A stretch of DNA of 64,000 bases from Aeromonas salmonicida subsp. salmonicida. GTDB taxonomy: Bacteria; Pseudomonadota; Gammaproteobacteria; Enterobacterales; Aeromonadaceae. This document shows, piece after piece, positions 24,921 to 34,414 of the stretch. The position numbers and the translations under genes are program-made. Location: positions 84,422 to 148,421 of the forward strand of contig NZ_LSGW01000069.1 in the NCBI RefSeq assembly GCF_001643305.1, given 5' to 3'. Below the pieces are notes generated by a model. That model saw only the letters and a program-made list of their open reading frames with translations, searched no databases and was not told the DNA's origin. Position 1 is the first letter of the stretch; every line of letters begins with the position of its first letter.

Positions 24921-25991
24921 ATGGAACATTCACCACTGCCGCTCATCGATCTCGCCGCCCTTGGTGGCGACCCCGAGGCTCGTCGCCACATGCTGGCCAA
25001 GCTTGGCCGGGCGGCCCGCGACATCGGCTTTTTCTATCTGACAGGCCATGGCCTGAGCGAGGCGCAACAGCAAGAGACCCTGGCGCTGGCGGCCCGTTTC
25101 TTCGCCCTGCCGGAACAGGAAAAACGGGCAGTGCAGATGGTACACTCTCCCCATTTTCGCGGTTACAACCAGGTGGGCGCCGAACTCACCCGCCAGCGGC
25201 CGGACCGGCGCGAGCAGTTCGACATCATGAATGAGACGCCTGCGCTGGCAAAAGACGAGATCCATGCCCCCTGGCAGCGGCTGATAGGCCCCAACCAGTG
25301 GCCTGCAGCCCTGCCCGAAATGAAAGCGCAGCTGCTGGCCTGGCAGGAGCGCCTCAGCGACATCACCCTCACCCTGCTCGACGCCTTCGCCGAGGTGCTG
25401 GCGCAGCCGCAAGGCGTGTTCGATGCCAGCATTCGCGGCAAGCCCTACCAGCACATGAAGCTCATCCACTATCCGGGGCGCGAAGCAGGTAGCAGCAGCC
25501 AGGGAGTGGGCGCCCACAAGGATCCCGGCTACCTGACCCTGGTGATGCAGGACGATCACTCAGGGCTTGAGGTGGAGACGGCGGCAGGCTGGATCCCTGC
25601 GCCGCCCCTGCCGGGGGCCCTGGTGGTCAACATCGGCGAGTTGCTTGAGCTGGCTTCCAACGGCTACCTCAAGGCCACCCTGCACAGGGTGGTGAGCCCG
25701 CCGCCGGGGGTATCGCGCCTCTCCTGCGCCTTCTTTATGGCGGCGCGGCTCGATGCCACTGTGCCGCTGCTGACCCTGTCGCCGAGTCTGGCAGCGCAGG
25801 CGCAAGGCCCCGAGAGCGACCCCGCCAACCCGCTCTTCTATCAGGTGGGGGAAAACGTGCTGAAAGGACGGTTGCGCTCCCACCCGGATGTGGCGGCGCG
25901 CCACTATACCGCCGACCCGGCTTCAGCCAACGAACAGATGGCAAGCGGGCAGACAACAAGCAGCGAGCGGCGCGAACCGCAGCCAGCCTGA
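24921..25991 (+). CDS. 2-oxoglutarate/Fe(II)-dependent dioxygenase (isopenicillin N synthase-like family)
   Basis: A 356-residue enzyme with the DIOX_N region (LIDLAALGG; IGFFYLTGHGL) and a C-terminal jelly roll. Iron ligands are H and D of GAHKDPGYL and H of ATLHRVVSP; the oxoglutarate Arg lies in SRLSCAFF. The substrate is unknown; the family oxidises amino acids, plant-hormone-like molecules and peptides. The ATG at 24921 has GAGGAGG 6 bases upstream; a GTG two codons earlier is less likely. It precedes a PLP sulfur-amino-acid enzyme by 96 bases on the same strand. Confidence 0.87.
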   Translation: MEHSPLPLIDLAALGGDPEARRHMLAKLGRAARDIGFFYLTGHGLSEAQQQETLALAARFFALPEQEKRAVQMVHSPHFRGYNQVGAELTRQRPDRREQFDIMNETPALAKDEIHAPWQRLIGPNQWPAALPEMKAQLLAWQERLSDITLTLLDAFAEVLAQPQGVFDASIRGKPYQHMKLIHYPGREAGSSSQGVGAHKDPGYLTLVMQDDHSGLEVETAAGWIPAPPLPGALVVNIGELLELASNGYLKATLHRVVSPPPGVSRLSCAFFMAARLDATVPLLTLSPSLAAQAQGPESDPANPLFYQVGENVLKGRLRSHPDVAARHYTADPASANEQMASGQTTSSERREPQPA

Positions 25992-26087
25992 CTCTGCCAT
26001 ACCTATTAAACGGGGGATGCCGTGGCGTCCCGCCACCCGGATGACACAAGCAGTTAAGCCACAGCCTGGCAATGACGGAGTAATAGA

Positions 26088-27251
26088 ATGAAATTCAAGA
26101 CAATGAGCGTGCACAGCGGCCAACGGATCGATCCCCAGACCGGCGCCCTCACCACCCCCCTCTACCAGAGCAGCACCTTCAGCTACTTCAATGCCCAGGC
26201 GGGCAAGGAGCGTTTCGCGGGTCAGGCCCCCGGCTTCATCTACAGCCGCTTTGGCAATCCCACCACAGCCGAGCTGGAGCAAAAACTGGCGGCCCTTGAG
26301 GGCGCCGACGAGGCGTTGGTGGTGGCAAGCGGCATGGCGGCGGTGAGCGCCATCATGTATGCCCTGGCCGACAGCGGCGATGAGGTGGCCTACATAGGTC
26401 CGCTCTACGGCGGCACAGATGCCTTCCTGAAACAGACCTTCAGCCGTGCCGGCATCAAGGTCACCGCCTATGAGAGCGATCAGGATCTGCTGGCCAACAT
26501 TCGTCCCGCCACCAAGGTGGTACTGTTCGAAACCCTGACCAACCCCACCCTCAAGGTGGTGGATCCGCGGGTGGTAGTGGAAGCGGCCCGCAAGGTGGGT
26601 GCCATCAGCGTGTGTGACAACACCTTCCTCACCCCCTATCTGCTGCGCCCACTCGAGCTTGGCATCGACATAGTGATGCACAGCGGCACCAAATATCTAG
26701 GCGGCCACGGCGACATCATCGCCGGGGTAGTGGCCGGCTCCCACGCGCTGATGAAATCCATCCGCACCGTGGCGCTCAAGCACATTGGATCCCCCATAGG
26801 CCCGCAGGAGGCTTACCTGCTGCAGCGCGGAGTCAAGACCCTACCCCTGCGCATGGATGCCCACCTGCACAACGCTCAGAAAGTGGCCGACTTCCTGGCC
26901 GCTCACCCGGCGGTGAAGAAGGTGATCTACCCGGGCCTCGTCAGCCACCCGGGCCACGATGCCCTCGGCGCCTTCGCCAGCGGCTTTGGCGGCATGATCA
27001 GTATCGAGCTGGAAGGGGGCTTTGCGCGCTGCGCCACCCTGCTCGACAACCTGCAACTGTTCGTGCAGGCGGTGAGCTTCGGCGATCTCGAGAGCCTGGC
27101 CTGCCATCCGGCCAGCACCACCCACGCCGCCATGGATGAAGCGAGCCGTCTCGCCGCCGGGGTGAATGACGATCTCATCCGCTTCAGCATTGGCGTGGAG
27201 GACGCCGACGATCTGATCGCCGATCTGGCAGCGGCACTGGCCCTCGTCTGA
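26088..27251 (+). CDS. Cys/Met-metabolism PLP-dependent enzyme (methionine gamma-lyase or cystathionine gamma-lyase type)
   Basis: A 387-residue gamma-family PLP enzyme. The PLP Lys lies in HSGTKYLGGHGD. The motifs YSRFGNPTTAELE, SGMAAVS and ESLACHPASTTH (here LESLACHPASTTHAAM) are standard. Overall it resembles methionine gamma-lyase, but the catalytic Cys of LYGCT in Pseudomonas methionine gamma-lyase is Gly (LYGGT), so cystathionine gamma-lyase or O-acyl-homoserine sulfhydrylase activity is equally possible. GGAG lies 7 bases before the ATG. It probably forms an operon with the upstream dioxygenase and ends in a strong terminator. Confidence 0.85.
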   Translation: MKFKTMSVHSGQRIDPQTGALTTPLYQSSTFSYFNAQAGKERFAGQAPGFIYSRFGNPTTAELEQKLAALEGADEALVVASGMAAVSAIMYALADSGDEVAYIGPLYGGTDAFLKQTFSRAGIKVTAYESDQDLLANIRPATKVVLFETLTNPTLKVVDPRVVVEAARKVGAISVCDNTFLTPYLLRPLELGIDIVMHSGTKYLGGHGDIIAGVVAGSHALMKSIRTVALKHIGSPIGPQEAYLLQRGVKTLPLRMDAHLHNAQKVADFLAAHPAVKKVIYPGLVSHPGHDALGAFASGFGGMISIELEGGFARCATLLDNLQLFVQAVSFGDLESLACHPASTTHAAMDEASRLAAGVNDDLIRFSIGVEDADDLIADLAAALALV

Positions 27252-27295
27252 CGGACAAAGGCTAACCTTTACGGCTGACAGACAATCTGACGTAC

Positions 27296-27334
27296 AAAGA
27301 GCCCGCCCCATCGCTGTGATGGGGCGGGCTCTTT
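27296..27334. terminator. Bidirectional terminator after the PLP enzyme gene
   Basis: Perfect 17-bp stem AAAGAGCCCGCCCCATC and its complement around GCTGT, between convergent genes. Confidence 0.9.
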
Positions 27335-27389
27335 TATGGCTACTTGACTGCCGGCACGAGCTGATGGCGTGGCGAGCCAACAGTCGATG

Positions 27390-30170
27390 TCAGAAACCGA
27401 GCGCCACCCGCTTCACCGGCCAGCCCAAGGTCGCGAGTTCAGGGGCCAGTATCTTGGCATCCCCCACGACCACTATCACCATGTCATCGGGATCGAGCCA
27501 GCGCCGGGCAAGGTCTCTCAGGGTCAACGCCGACAGCTGGCTGACCGCCTGCACCCGCTGCTCCACGTAATTTTGCGGCCACTGATCCAGCAAGATGGGC
27601 AACATGTAATCCACCTCCTGGGGCAGTGTCTCGTAATCCAGCGCCTGACGGTTGAGCACACCTTCACGCAGGGTTCGCACCTCCAGCCGGGTGGGGCCCT
27701 GCCGCTGGTATTTATCGAGCTCCTGCAAGATCTGCTGCAAGGCGGCCCGAGTGACGTCGGTGCGCACACTGCTCTCCAGCAAGAAATAACCCGCCTTGTT
27801 GTTGCCATTGAATGAGGGGTGGATGCCATAGGTATACCCCAGCTCTTCCCTCAGCCGAATATGGAGACGCTCAGTCAAAGAAGCGTTCATCAACCGGGCC
27901 AGAAACTGCTCGCCAACCGCATCGCTCGCCATGGCACGACGGCCCATGCGAACAAGGCTCTGGCTGGCACCGGGATTGTCCACCAAATAGATGGCGCGTC
28001 TGGCCTGCTGGCCGGTAAACCCGAGTGGCTGCAAGGTGGGCGACTGCCCCTCTGGCTCAACCAGAAAAGAGAGTGCACTCACCACCTTCTCCTGCGCCAG
28101 ATCGCCGCTCACTACGACCCGGGCCTCACCGCTGCGATACACGGAGTGATAGAAGGCTCGCACGTCATCCAGGGTCAGCGTCTGCCACTGGGCCTGCGGA
28201 TCTGGTACCCTGGCCAGGCCGTCAATCAGCGCATAAAACTGCTGGTCGGCCTGCCACTGCGGATCCCTTGCCTGTTGTTTCAGCCATTGCCGGGTCTCGA
28301 GCTTGATGCGCTGGAAGTCCGTCGGGCGCAAGGCAGGCTGAAGCAGCAGCTCCCGCACCAGGGCCAGCGTCTCGTCAAAGTGGGAGGTCACGCCCTGTAT
28401 CCAGACAGTGCTGTGGCTACCATCATGACCAAAACTGAGTCTGGCGCCCAACTGACGTGCCCGCTCCTCAATGGAGGCCAGCTGCCAATGCTCGTTGCCC
28501 TGGAAGAGCATGCCGGCTGTCAGCTCCGCCAGTCCGGCCTTGCCATCCGGCTCGGCCCTGCGTCCGCCGGGCCAATGTATGCTCATGACAAAAGCTGGCA
28601 CCTCGTCGCTGTAGTGGCCGAGCAGTGAGACCCTATCCCCCAGGCTGGCTTGCCACAGGGTCGGTATGGGCACCGCCAGAGCCCCGCCACTTGCGGGCAT
28701 CTTGCGCCTGTCGAGAGTTTCTTCGACAAGACGAGGGACCAGCCGGGTGTGGGACAAGCTCGGTGGCAAGGGGGGCGGCTCGACAAAATTGGCCGGGCCT
28801 GCCTGCCATTCGAGGTGATCCCCGGGCACTACGCTCAGCACCACCCTGGGTTTTTGCAGTACATAACGCTGCAGCACCCGCTGCAGATCGGCGGGTGTTA
28901 CCCTCGCTATTCGCTCGAGATAGCGATGAAAATAATTGGGATCCTGAAACAGGCTATGCCCGGTACTCAACTGCTCGGCCTTGCCGGCCACGCTGTCGAG
29001 CGACCAGATGAGATCGGCACGCAAGGCATTGGCCGAGTGGTCGATCTGGGCTTTGGAGGCCCCATCCCGAGCAAAACGGGCGATGACATTGTCTATTTCG
29101 TTCTTGATGGGCCCAAGCTCCGCCCCCTGCGCCAGATTGGGGATCGCCCTGATCACCAGCATGCAGGCGAGCACACCGCACTCATGGTTGGCAAAGACAG
29201 ATACCAGCTTGCCACTTTGTTGCAGCTGTTGTTGCAGCACGCCACTGGCTGAGCCACCCAATTGATCGGCCAGCAGGTCCAGGGCTTCAAAGCCGGGTTC
29301 CCGGGCAGAGATGGTGGGATAGGCCAGCACCAGCATGGGCTCAGCGACCTGATCAACCAGAGTGCGGTAGCGGCTCTTTTTCAGGGCAACAGGCCGGGTC
29401 ACTGAACGGGACAGCTTGGGGCCTGTAGGCAGGGTGCCGAAATACCGTTCGACCCAGGCCAGGGTTTGCGCCGGCTGGATATCGCCACCTATCACCAGAG
29501 TGGCGTTGTTGGGGCCATACCAGCGCAGGAAGAACTGGCGTACATCCTCCAGAGTGAGACGATCCAGATCCTCGACTCGCCCGAATGGCGTATTGAAGTA
29601 GGGGTGATTGGGTGGATAGAGGGTCCGATTCAGCACCTCCGGCACCCGACCATAGGCTGGCCCGTCGACAAACTCGGCTCGCTCGTTTTTGGCGACGTCA
29701 CGCTTGGCATCAAACTTCTGCTGATAGAGGTTATCGAGCAGAAAGCCCATCCGATCCGACTCCAGCCAGAGCACTTTTTCCAACTGGTTGGCCGGCACCG
29801 TCTGGTAATAGCGGGTCTGATCCCGCGTCGTCAGCCCGTTGATGCCGCGCCCCCCCACCTGTTGCAACAGACGGGTATGCCCCAGCTTCCCCACGTGGGC
29901 CGAGCCCTGGAACATCATGTGTTCAAAGAGGTGGGCCATACCGGACTGGCCCGGCGCCTCTTCGGCCAACCCGACCCGATAATTCATCTCTACATAGACC
30001 AGAGGATCGGAGTGATCCTGCGTCAGGATCACCGTCAGGCCATTATCCAGCCGATATTGCTGATAGGGTACCATCAGCGGATTGCTGCCCTTTTTCTGCT
30101 CCTTGACCAGCACTGGACCAGCGAGGGCAACAACACTGAAGAAATACAATACACTCCACACGACTCTCAT
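27390..30170 (-). CDS. Two-domain M16 zinc metallopeptidase, exported
   Basis: A 926-residue pitrilysin-family peptidase with a signal peptide (residues 1-18). The inverted zinc motif is HLFEH (H80, E83, H84), with the third ligand in the NERAEF region near residue 160. A second M16 half without catalytic residues follows (about 500-920), giving the clamshell layout in one chain. Such proteins degrade peptides in the periplasm or act in processing; substrate unknown. TTG at 30182 is a possible earlier start, but the ATG at 30170 begins the signal peptide directly. It converges with the PLP enzyme gene. Confidence 0.9.
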   Translation of the reverse strand: MRVVWSVLYFFSVVALAGPVLVKEQKKGSNPLMVPYQQYRLDNGLTVILTQDHSDPLVYVEMNYRVGLAEEAPGQSGMAHLFEHMMFQGSAHVGKLGHTRLLQQVGGRGINGLTTRDQTRYYQTVPANQLEKVLWLESDRMGFLLDNLYQQKFDAKRDVAKNERAEFVDGPAYGRVPEVLNRTLYPPNHPYFNTPFGRVEDLDRLTLEDVRQFFLRWYGPNNATLVIGGDIQPAQTLAWVERYFGTLPTGPKLSRSVTRPVALKKSRYRTLVDQVAEPMLVLAYPTISAREPGFEALDLLADQLGGSASGVLQQQLQQSGKLVSVFANHECGVLACMLVIRAIPNLAQGAELGPIKNEIDNVIARFARDGASKAQIDHSANALRADLIWSLDSVAGKAEQLSTGHSLFQDPNYFHRYLERIARVTPADLQRVLQRYVLQKPRVVLSVVPGDHLEWQAGPANFVEPPPLPPSLSHTRLVPRLVEETLDRRKMPASGGALAVPIPTLWQASLGDRVSLLGHYSDEVPAFVMSIHWPGGRRAEPDGKAGLAELTAGMLFQGNEHWQLASIEERARQLGARLSFGHDGSHSTVWIQGVTSHFDETLALVRELLLQPALRPTDFQRIKLETRQWLKQQARDPQWQADQQFYALIDGLARVPDPQAQWQTLTLDDVRAFYHSVYRSGEARVVVSGDLAQEKVVSALSFLVEPEGQSPTLQPLGFTGQQARRAIYLVDNPGASQSLVRMGRRAMASDAVGEQFLARLMNASLTERLHIRLREELGYTYGIHPSFNGNNKAGYFLLESSVRTDVTRAALQQILQELDKYQRQGPTRLEVRTLREGVLNRQALDYETLPQEVDYMLPILLDQWPQNYVEQRVQAVSQLSALTLRDLARRWLDPDDMVIVVVGDAKILAPELATLGWPVKRVALGF

Positions 30171-30742
30171 GTTATGTCCCAATTCTCAAGCCTGAACATT
30201 ATTATTGTTTTCTGTTGTTGCACTTATTTCATATTCATATCAGTCGCCAGCTGCGCCGCAATTTATCTGCTTATCTGCAGGGATATCTGGCCATGGTGCC
30301 CGATCAGCACGCCCTCGCCTCACTGACAGCCACAGGGATGCCACATCGATGCATAGTTTCGTGGTGACATATCGGCATACAAAGGGCACGAGGGGCCAAG
30401 GCCGCCAGTGTAATCAATCGGAGTCTTGAGGGATATCCTGCGGGCGCCCTCATTTGTAACAAACCATAAGATAACAAGGGCAGCAGCTTAATAGCGGCCA
30501 GCCCGTCCATTATTTCAAATAAAGATGAATCATCCCTGCTTTCGGCAACTCAGGCCGTGAACGGATACTGCATGAAAAATAGTGAAACATGGCTATTGAG
30601 CCAGAGAAAAATAATGGGTTGCGAAGTGATGCTACCCGTTCACTTAATAACGAAACAGTCGGTGTCAATACAAGGGACAACACCGCCGACATAGCCCTGC
30701 CCTGGCTGGCACACAGCGTCGATATAAAAAAGAGGCAAAAAA
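30171..30742. other. Intergenic region between asd terminator and the M16 peptidase gene
   Basis: About 570 bases with no supported gene. The part next to 30171 is AT-rich and holds the peptidase promoter. Minus-strand open frames at 30304-30510 and 30510-30779 lack ribosome sites and known features; the second runs through the asd terminator. Confidence 0.5.
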
Positions 30743-30764
30743 ACAGGGGGCCTGAGCCCCCTGT
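30743..30764 (-). terminator. Terminator of asd
   Basis: ACAGGGGGC-CTGA-GCCCCCTGT, followed on the minus strand by seven T. Confidence 0.92.
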
Positions 30765-30791
30765 CCTTTCATTATCCATTGCCTATCAACG

Positions 30792-31907
30792 TCAGCCACG
30801 GGCTAGCAGTATGTTGAGCATGCGGCGCAGGGGCTCGGCGGCGCCCCACAGCAGCTGGTCACCCACGGTGAAGGCGGCCAGGTATTCCGGGCCCATGTTG
30901 AGCTTGCGCAGACGACCGACCGGAATGCTGAGGGTACCGGTGACGGCGGCCGGTGTCAGCTCGCGGGCGGTGATGTCGCGATCGTTGGGGATCACTTTCA
31001 CCCAGTCGTTATGGGCAGCCAGCAGGGCTTCGATCTCCGCCAGCGGCACGTCTTTTTTGAGTTTGATGGTGAAGGCCTGGCTGTGGCAACGCAGGGCACC
31101 GATCCGCACGCACAGACCATCCACCGGAATGGCGGCATCTTCGATCCCCAGGATCTTGTTGGTCTCGGCCTGGCCCTTCCACTCTTCGCGGCTCTGGCCG
31201 TTGTCGAGCTTGGTGTCAATCCAGGGGATGAGGCCACCGGCCAGCGGCACGCCGAAGTTGTCCACCGGCAAGGTGCCTGATCGGGTCTTCTCGGTGATCT
31301 TGCGCTCGATATCCAGGATGGCAGAGGCGGGATCCGCCAGCTCCACCGCCACTTCGTCGCGCAGCAGACCCATCTGGGTGACCAGCTCGCGCATGTGACG
31401 CGCGCCACCGCCCGATGCAGCCTGATAGGTCGCCACACTGACCCACTCCACCAGATCGGCCTTGAACAGGCCACCCAGGGCCAGCAGCATCAGGCTGACG
31501 GTGCAGTTGCCACCGACGAAGGTCTTGAGCCCCTTGTCCAGCGCCTGTTCGATGACGTCACCGTTGACCGGATCCAGTATGATGACGGCGTCTTTTTCCA
31601 TCCGCAGGGAGGAGGCGGCGTCAATCCAGTAACCTTGCCAGCCAGCGGCCTTCAGACGGGGATAGACATCCTTGGTGTAGTCGCCGCCTTGCGCCGTGAT
31701 GATGATATCCTGCTTGGCCAGCGCCTCGATATCGAAGGCATCCTGCAAGGTACCGGCATCCACGCCGAAGTTGGGGGCGGCCTCACCGGCCTGGGAGGTG
31801 GTGAAGAAGGTGGGTTGAATACGGGCAAAATCCTTCTCTTCCTGCATCCGGCTCATCAATACCGAGCCCACCATGCCACGCCAACCGACCAAACCTACTT
31901 TTTTCAT
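30792..31907 (-). CDS. asd: Aspartate-semialdehyde dehydrogenase
   Basis: A 371-residue enzyme reducing aspartyl-phosphate to aspartate semialdehyde, the branch point to lysine/diaminopimelate, threonine and methionine. It has the N-terminal NADP loop VGWRGMVGS, the active-site Cys in [10 protein letters not shown], and the GALRCHSQA stretch with the catalytic His region. Length equals the E. coli-type enzyme (367). It is a single gene with its own terminator, divergent from ycaO. I looked for a lysine riboswitch in the 364-base leader and saw no match to its conserved core. Confidence 0.95.
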   Translation of the reverse strand: MKKVGLVGWRGMVGSVLMSRMQEEKDFARIQPTFFTTSQAGEAAPNFGVDAGTLQDAFDIEALAKQDIIITAQGGDYTKDVYPRLKAAGWQGYWIDAASSLRMEKDAVIILDPVNGDVIEQALDKGLKTFVGGNCTVSLMLLALGGLFKADLVEWVSVATYQAASGGGARHMRELVTQMGLLRDEVAVELADPASAILDIERKITEKTRSGTLPVDNFGVPLAGGLIPWIDTKLDNGQSREEWKGQAETNKILGIEDAAIPVDGLCVRIGALRCHSQAFTIKLKKDVPLAEIEALLAAHNDWVKVIPNDRDITARELTPAAVTGTLSIPVGRLRKLNMGPEYLAAFTVGDQLLWGAAEPLRRMLNILLARG

Positions 31908-32271
31908 AATGTCCTACCCTGGATAGCTGTTATAGAAACTGTGTATTGAAACCCGTAACCCCTTGTCCGACGCGGGCCGTTCACAAGTAGATTACAAAAT
32001 ACGTGTTGCGAAAAATGCATCTGTCCACATTACGGATTGTGACGGCAGGTGCAAGTCGAATTGCGCAATATTCTGTGCCGTTCGCTGCAATATCCGCCAG
32101 CCCGCCGTAGCCTTGGCCGCCAAGCGGGTATCCCCCAGCCTCTTGCACAAGATTGGCGCGGGATCAACGCTGGGGCTCCCGGGTGCCAATCCTGTTTTTT
32201 GCCTGCCAAACGGGCTGACCCCTGCTATTATCTGCGGCCAAACATGAGCCAATAAAAATCAGGATATTGTG
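31908..32271. other. Divergent promoter region of asd and ycaO
   Basis: No gene seen. The region holds both promoters. I recognise no riboswitch or clear operator. Confidence 0.5.
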
Positions 32272-34032
32272 ATGACCGACCACACTTTTATTCCCGGCAA
32301 GGACGCGGCACTGGAAGACTCCATCGACCGTTTCCAGACCAAGCTGCAAGCCCTGGGGTTTGATATTGAAGAGGCCTCCTGGCTCAACCCTGTGCCCAAC
32401 GTCTGGTCCGTGCACATCCGGGACAAGGAGTGCGCCCTCTGTTTCACCAACGGCAAGGGTGCCAGCAAGAAGGCGGCTCTCGCCTCCGCCCTTGGCGAAT
32501 ATTTCGAACGCCTCTCCACCAACTACTTCTTCGCCGACTTCTATCTGGGCGAGCAGGTGGCGAACTGTGATTTCGTACACTACCCGAACGAGAAGTGGTT
32601 CCCCATCGAGGGTGACCAGTTCCCGGCCGGTCTGCTCGACCCCTTCACCCGCAAGTTCTACAACCCGGACGGTGAAGTCACAGCCGACATGCTGGTGGAT
32701 TTGCAGTCGAACAACGAAGAACGCGGCATCGTCGCCCTGCCCTTCGAGCGTCAGTCTGACCACGAGACCGTCTATATCCCGATGAACATCATCGGCAACC
32801 TCTATGTCTCCAACGGCATGAGCGCCGGCAACACCCGCACCGAGGCGCGCACTCAGGCACTCTCTGAAGTGTTCGAGCGCCACGTGAAGAACAAGATCAT
32901 CGCCGAGGCCCTGAGCCTGCCACTGATCCCGGACGAGGTGATTGCCCGTTATCCGGGGATCGCTGCCTCCATCGCCGCGCTCGAAGCCGAAGGTTTCCCC
33001 ATTTACAGCTTCGATGCCTCCCTGGGCGGCCGTTATCCGGTCATCTGCGTGGTGCTGCTCAACCCGAGCAACGGCACCTGCTTTGCCTCCTTCGGCGCCC
33101 ACCCGCGCTTCGAAGTGGCTTTCGAGCGTACCGTCACCGAGCTGCTGCAAGGCCGTGGCTTGAAGGATCTGGACGTGTTCGTGCCGCCGTCATTCGACAA
33201 TGAGCAGGTGGCTGATCACCATAATCTGGAAACCCACTTCATCGACTCATCAGGCCTCATCAGCTGGGATCTGTTCAAGCAGGATACGGACTTCGAGTTC
33301 GCTGACTGGGATTTCCGCGGTACCTCCCAGGAGGAGTTCGACCACCTGATCGGCATCTTCCACGAGCTGGAGCAGCCGGTCTACATCGCCGACTATGAGC
33401 ATCTGGGCGTCTACGCCTGCCGCATCCTGGTGCCGGGTATGTCCGACATCTACCCGGCCGAAGACTTGCTGCTGGCCAACAACAACATGGGGGCCAACCT
33501 GCGGGAAGTGATCCTGGCGCTGCCGTCCCTGGAGTGGGATGCCGAGCAGTACATGGCGTTGTTCGATCAACTGGACGAAGAGGGACATGACGAGCGTACC
33601 CGGGTGCGCGAGCTGCTCGGCATCGCCGCCGCCAAGGCCACAGCCCTGCACACCCTGCGGGTGGGCGAGCTCAAAGCCATGCTGGCGCTGGCCGCCGGTG
33701 AGCTGGAGACGGCGCTGGATCTCATCGACTGGACCATGGAGTTCAACCAGTCCGTGTTCCCGGCTGATCGCGCCAACTATTACCGTGCGCTGCGCGCCTG
33801 TGTCGAGCTGTTCATCGACGAGGAGCGTGATCCTGAGCAGTACCGCGCCGTCTTTACCCGCATGTACGGGGAAGAGACCCTGGCCCATGCCTGGGCCAAC
33901 GCCCGCGGTGAAGCCCGCTTCCACGGACTGGAGGCGGCGGATCTGTCGCTCGCCCAGTTCCCGCTGCACCAGAAGCTGCTGGCCGCTTACGAGAAACTGC
34001 AAAAAGCCAAACGAGCCCATAGCTGGGCCTGA
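32272..34032 (+). CDS. ycaO: YcaO, ribosomal S12 methylthiotransferase-associated protein
   Basis: A 586-residue YcaO protein, the same length as E. coli YcaO, which assists RimO in beta-methylthiolation of ribosomal protein S12. The ATP-binding YcaO core occupies the N-terminal two thirds (GKGASKKAALASALGEYFER; AGNTRTEARTQALSEVFERH), and the C-terminal TPR-like region ends in AYEKLQKAKRAHSWA. It stands alone, without the dehydrogenase or precursor peptide genes of azole-forming YcaO clusters, and next to focA-pflB as in E. coli. The ATG at 32272 has AGGA 7 bases upstream. Confidence 0.93.
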   Translation: MTDHTFIPGKDAALEDSIDRFQTKLQALGFDIEEASWLNPVPNVWSVHIRDKECALCFTNGKGASKKAALASALGEYFERLSTNYFFADFYLGEQVANCDFVHYPNEKWFPIEGDQFPAGLLDPFTRKFYNPDGEVTADMLVDLQSNNEERGIVALPFERQSDHETVYIPMNIIGNLYVSNGMSAGNTRTEARTQALSEVFERHVKNKIIAEALSLPLIPDEVIARYPGIAASIAALEAEGFPIYSFDASLGGRYPVICVVLLNPSNGTCFASFGAHPRFEVAFERTVTELLQGRGLKDLDVFVPPSFDNEQVADHHNLETHFIDSSGLISWDLFKQDTDFEFADWDFRGTSQEEFDHLIGIFHELEQPVYIADYEHLGVYACRILVPGMSDIYPAEDLLLANNNMGANLREVILALPSLEWDAEQYMALFDQLDEEGHDERTRVRELLGIAAAKATALHTLRVGELKAMLALAAGELETALDLIDWTMEFNQSVFPADRANYYRALRACVELFIDEERDPEQYRAVFTRMYGEETLAHAWANARGEARFHGLEAADLSLAQFPLHQKLLAAYEKLQKAKRAHSWA

Positions 34033-34046
34033 TGTGATAGTCTGTT

Positions 34047-34069
34047 GAAGGGGCCTTGATGGCCCCTTC
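34047..34069 (+). terminator. Terminator of ycaO
   Basis: GAAGGGGCC-TTGAT-GGCCCCTTC directly after the ycaO stop, followed by TCTGTTAT. Confidence 0.8.
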
Positions 34070-34341
34070 TGTTATATGGTGCCCTGGCGAGTGGTTTGTT
34101 ATTCAAAGATGAAATAAAAAACAAAAAATACCCCTAAGGGGATTGGCAGCCAAGGGGGCATGATGCGGAACGGATGCAAAGATGCCTTGCCAGTGCCTGT
34201 TTTATGGCTTGACAAAGAAATTCTTTAAAATCATTGCATTAAAAAATGCATCATTTCTGTTTCAGCTGAAACCTGGTGTAAAGAACGGCTTCCAGAGGAC
34301 TCAAATATTTGTAGTAAAATTACATTCACAATCTGCAATTC

Positions 34342-34355
34342 TTGATCGGAGTCAA
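34342..34355 (+). promoter_or_regulatory. FNR-like site in the focA-pflB promoter region
   Basis: TTGATCGGAGTCAA differs from the FNR consensus TTGAT-N4-ATCAA at one position and is centred about 66 bases upstream of the focA start. The 345-base leader (34070-34414) is AT-rich and also contains TGCATT-AAAA-AATGCA near 34235, a possible second regulatory dyad. Anaerobic induction by FNR is established for pfl in enterics. Confidence 0.6.
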
Positions 34356-34414
34356 TTTTGACGATCTGGCCCTTTGTTATGATTTCCACAGGCAAAACAG
34401 CAGGTACATGAGAA

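Noticed and set aside
24921..25991. Isopenicillin N synthase or ethylene-forming enzyme
   Set aside because: Iron and oxoglutarate ligands are those of the general family. The oxoglutarate Arg is kept and residues typical of either specialised enzyme are not recognisable.
30304..30779. Two minus-strand open frames in the gap between asd and the M16 peptidase
   Set aside because: No ribosome sites or family resemblance; one reads through the asd terminator hairpin.
31908..32271. Lysine riboswitch before asd
   Set aside because: I compared the leader by eye with the conserved L-box core and saw no match; covariance-model search would be decisive.
32272..34032. YcaO as the core of an azole-peptide (RiPP) cluster
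   Set aside because: It has the length and C-terminal region of E. coli YcaO, sits beside focA-pflB as in E. coli, and has no precursor peptide, dehydrogenase or E1-like gene nearby.
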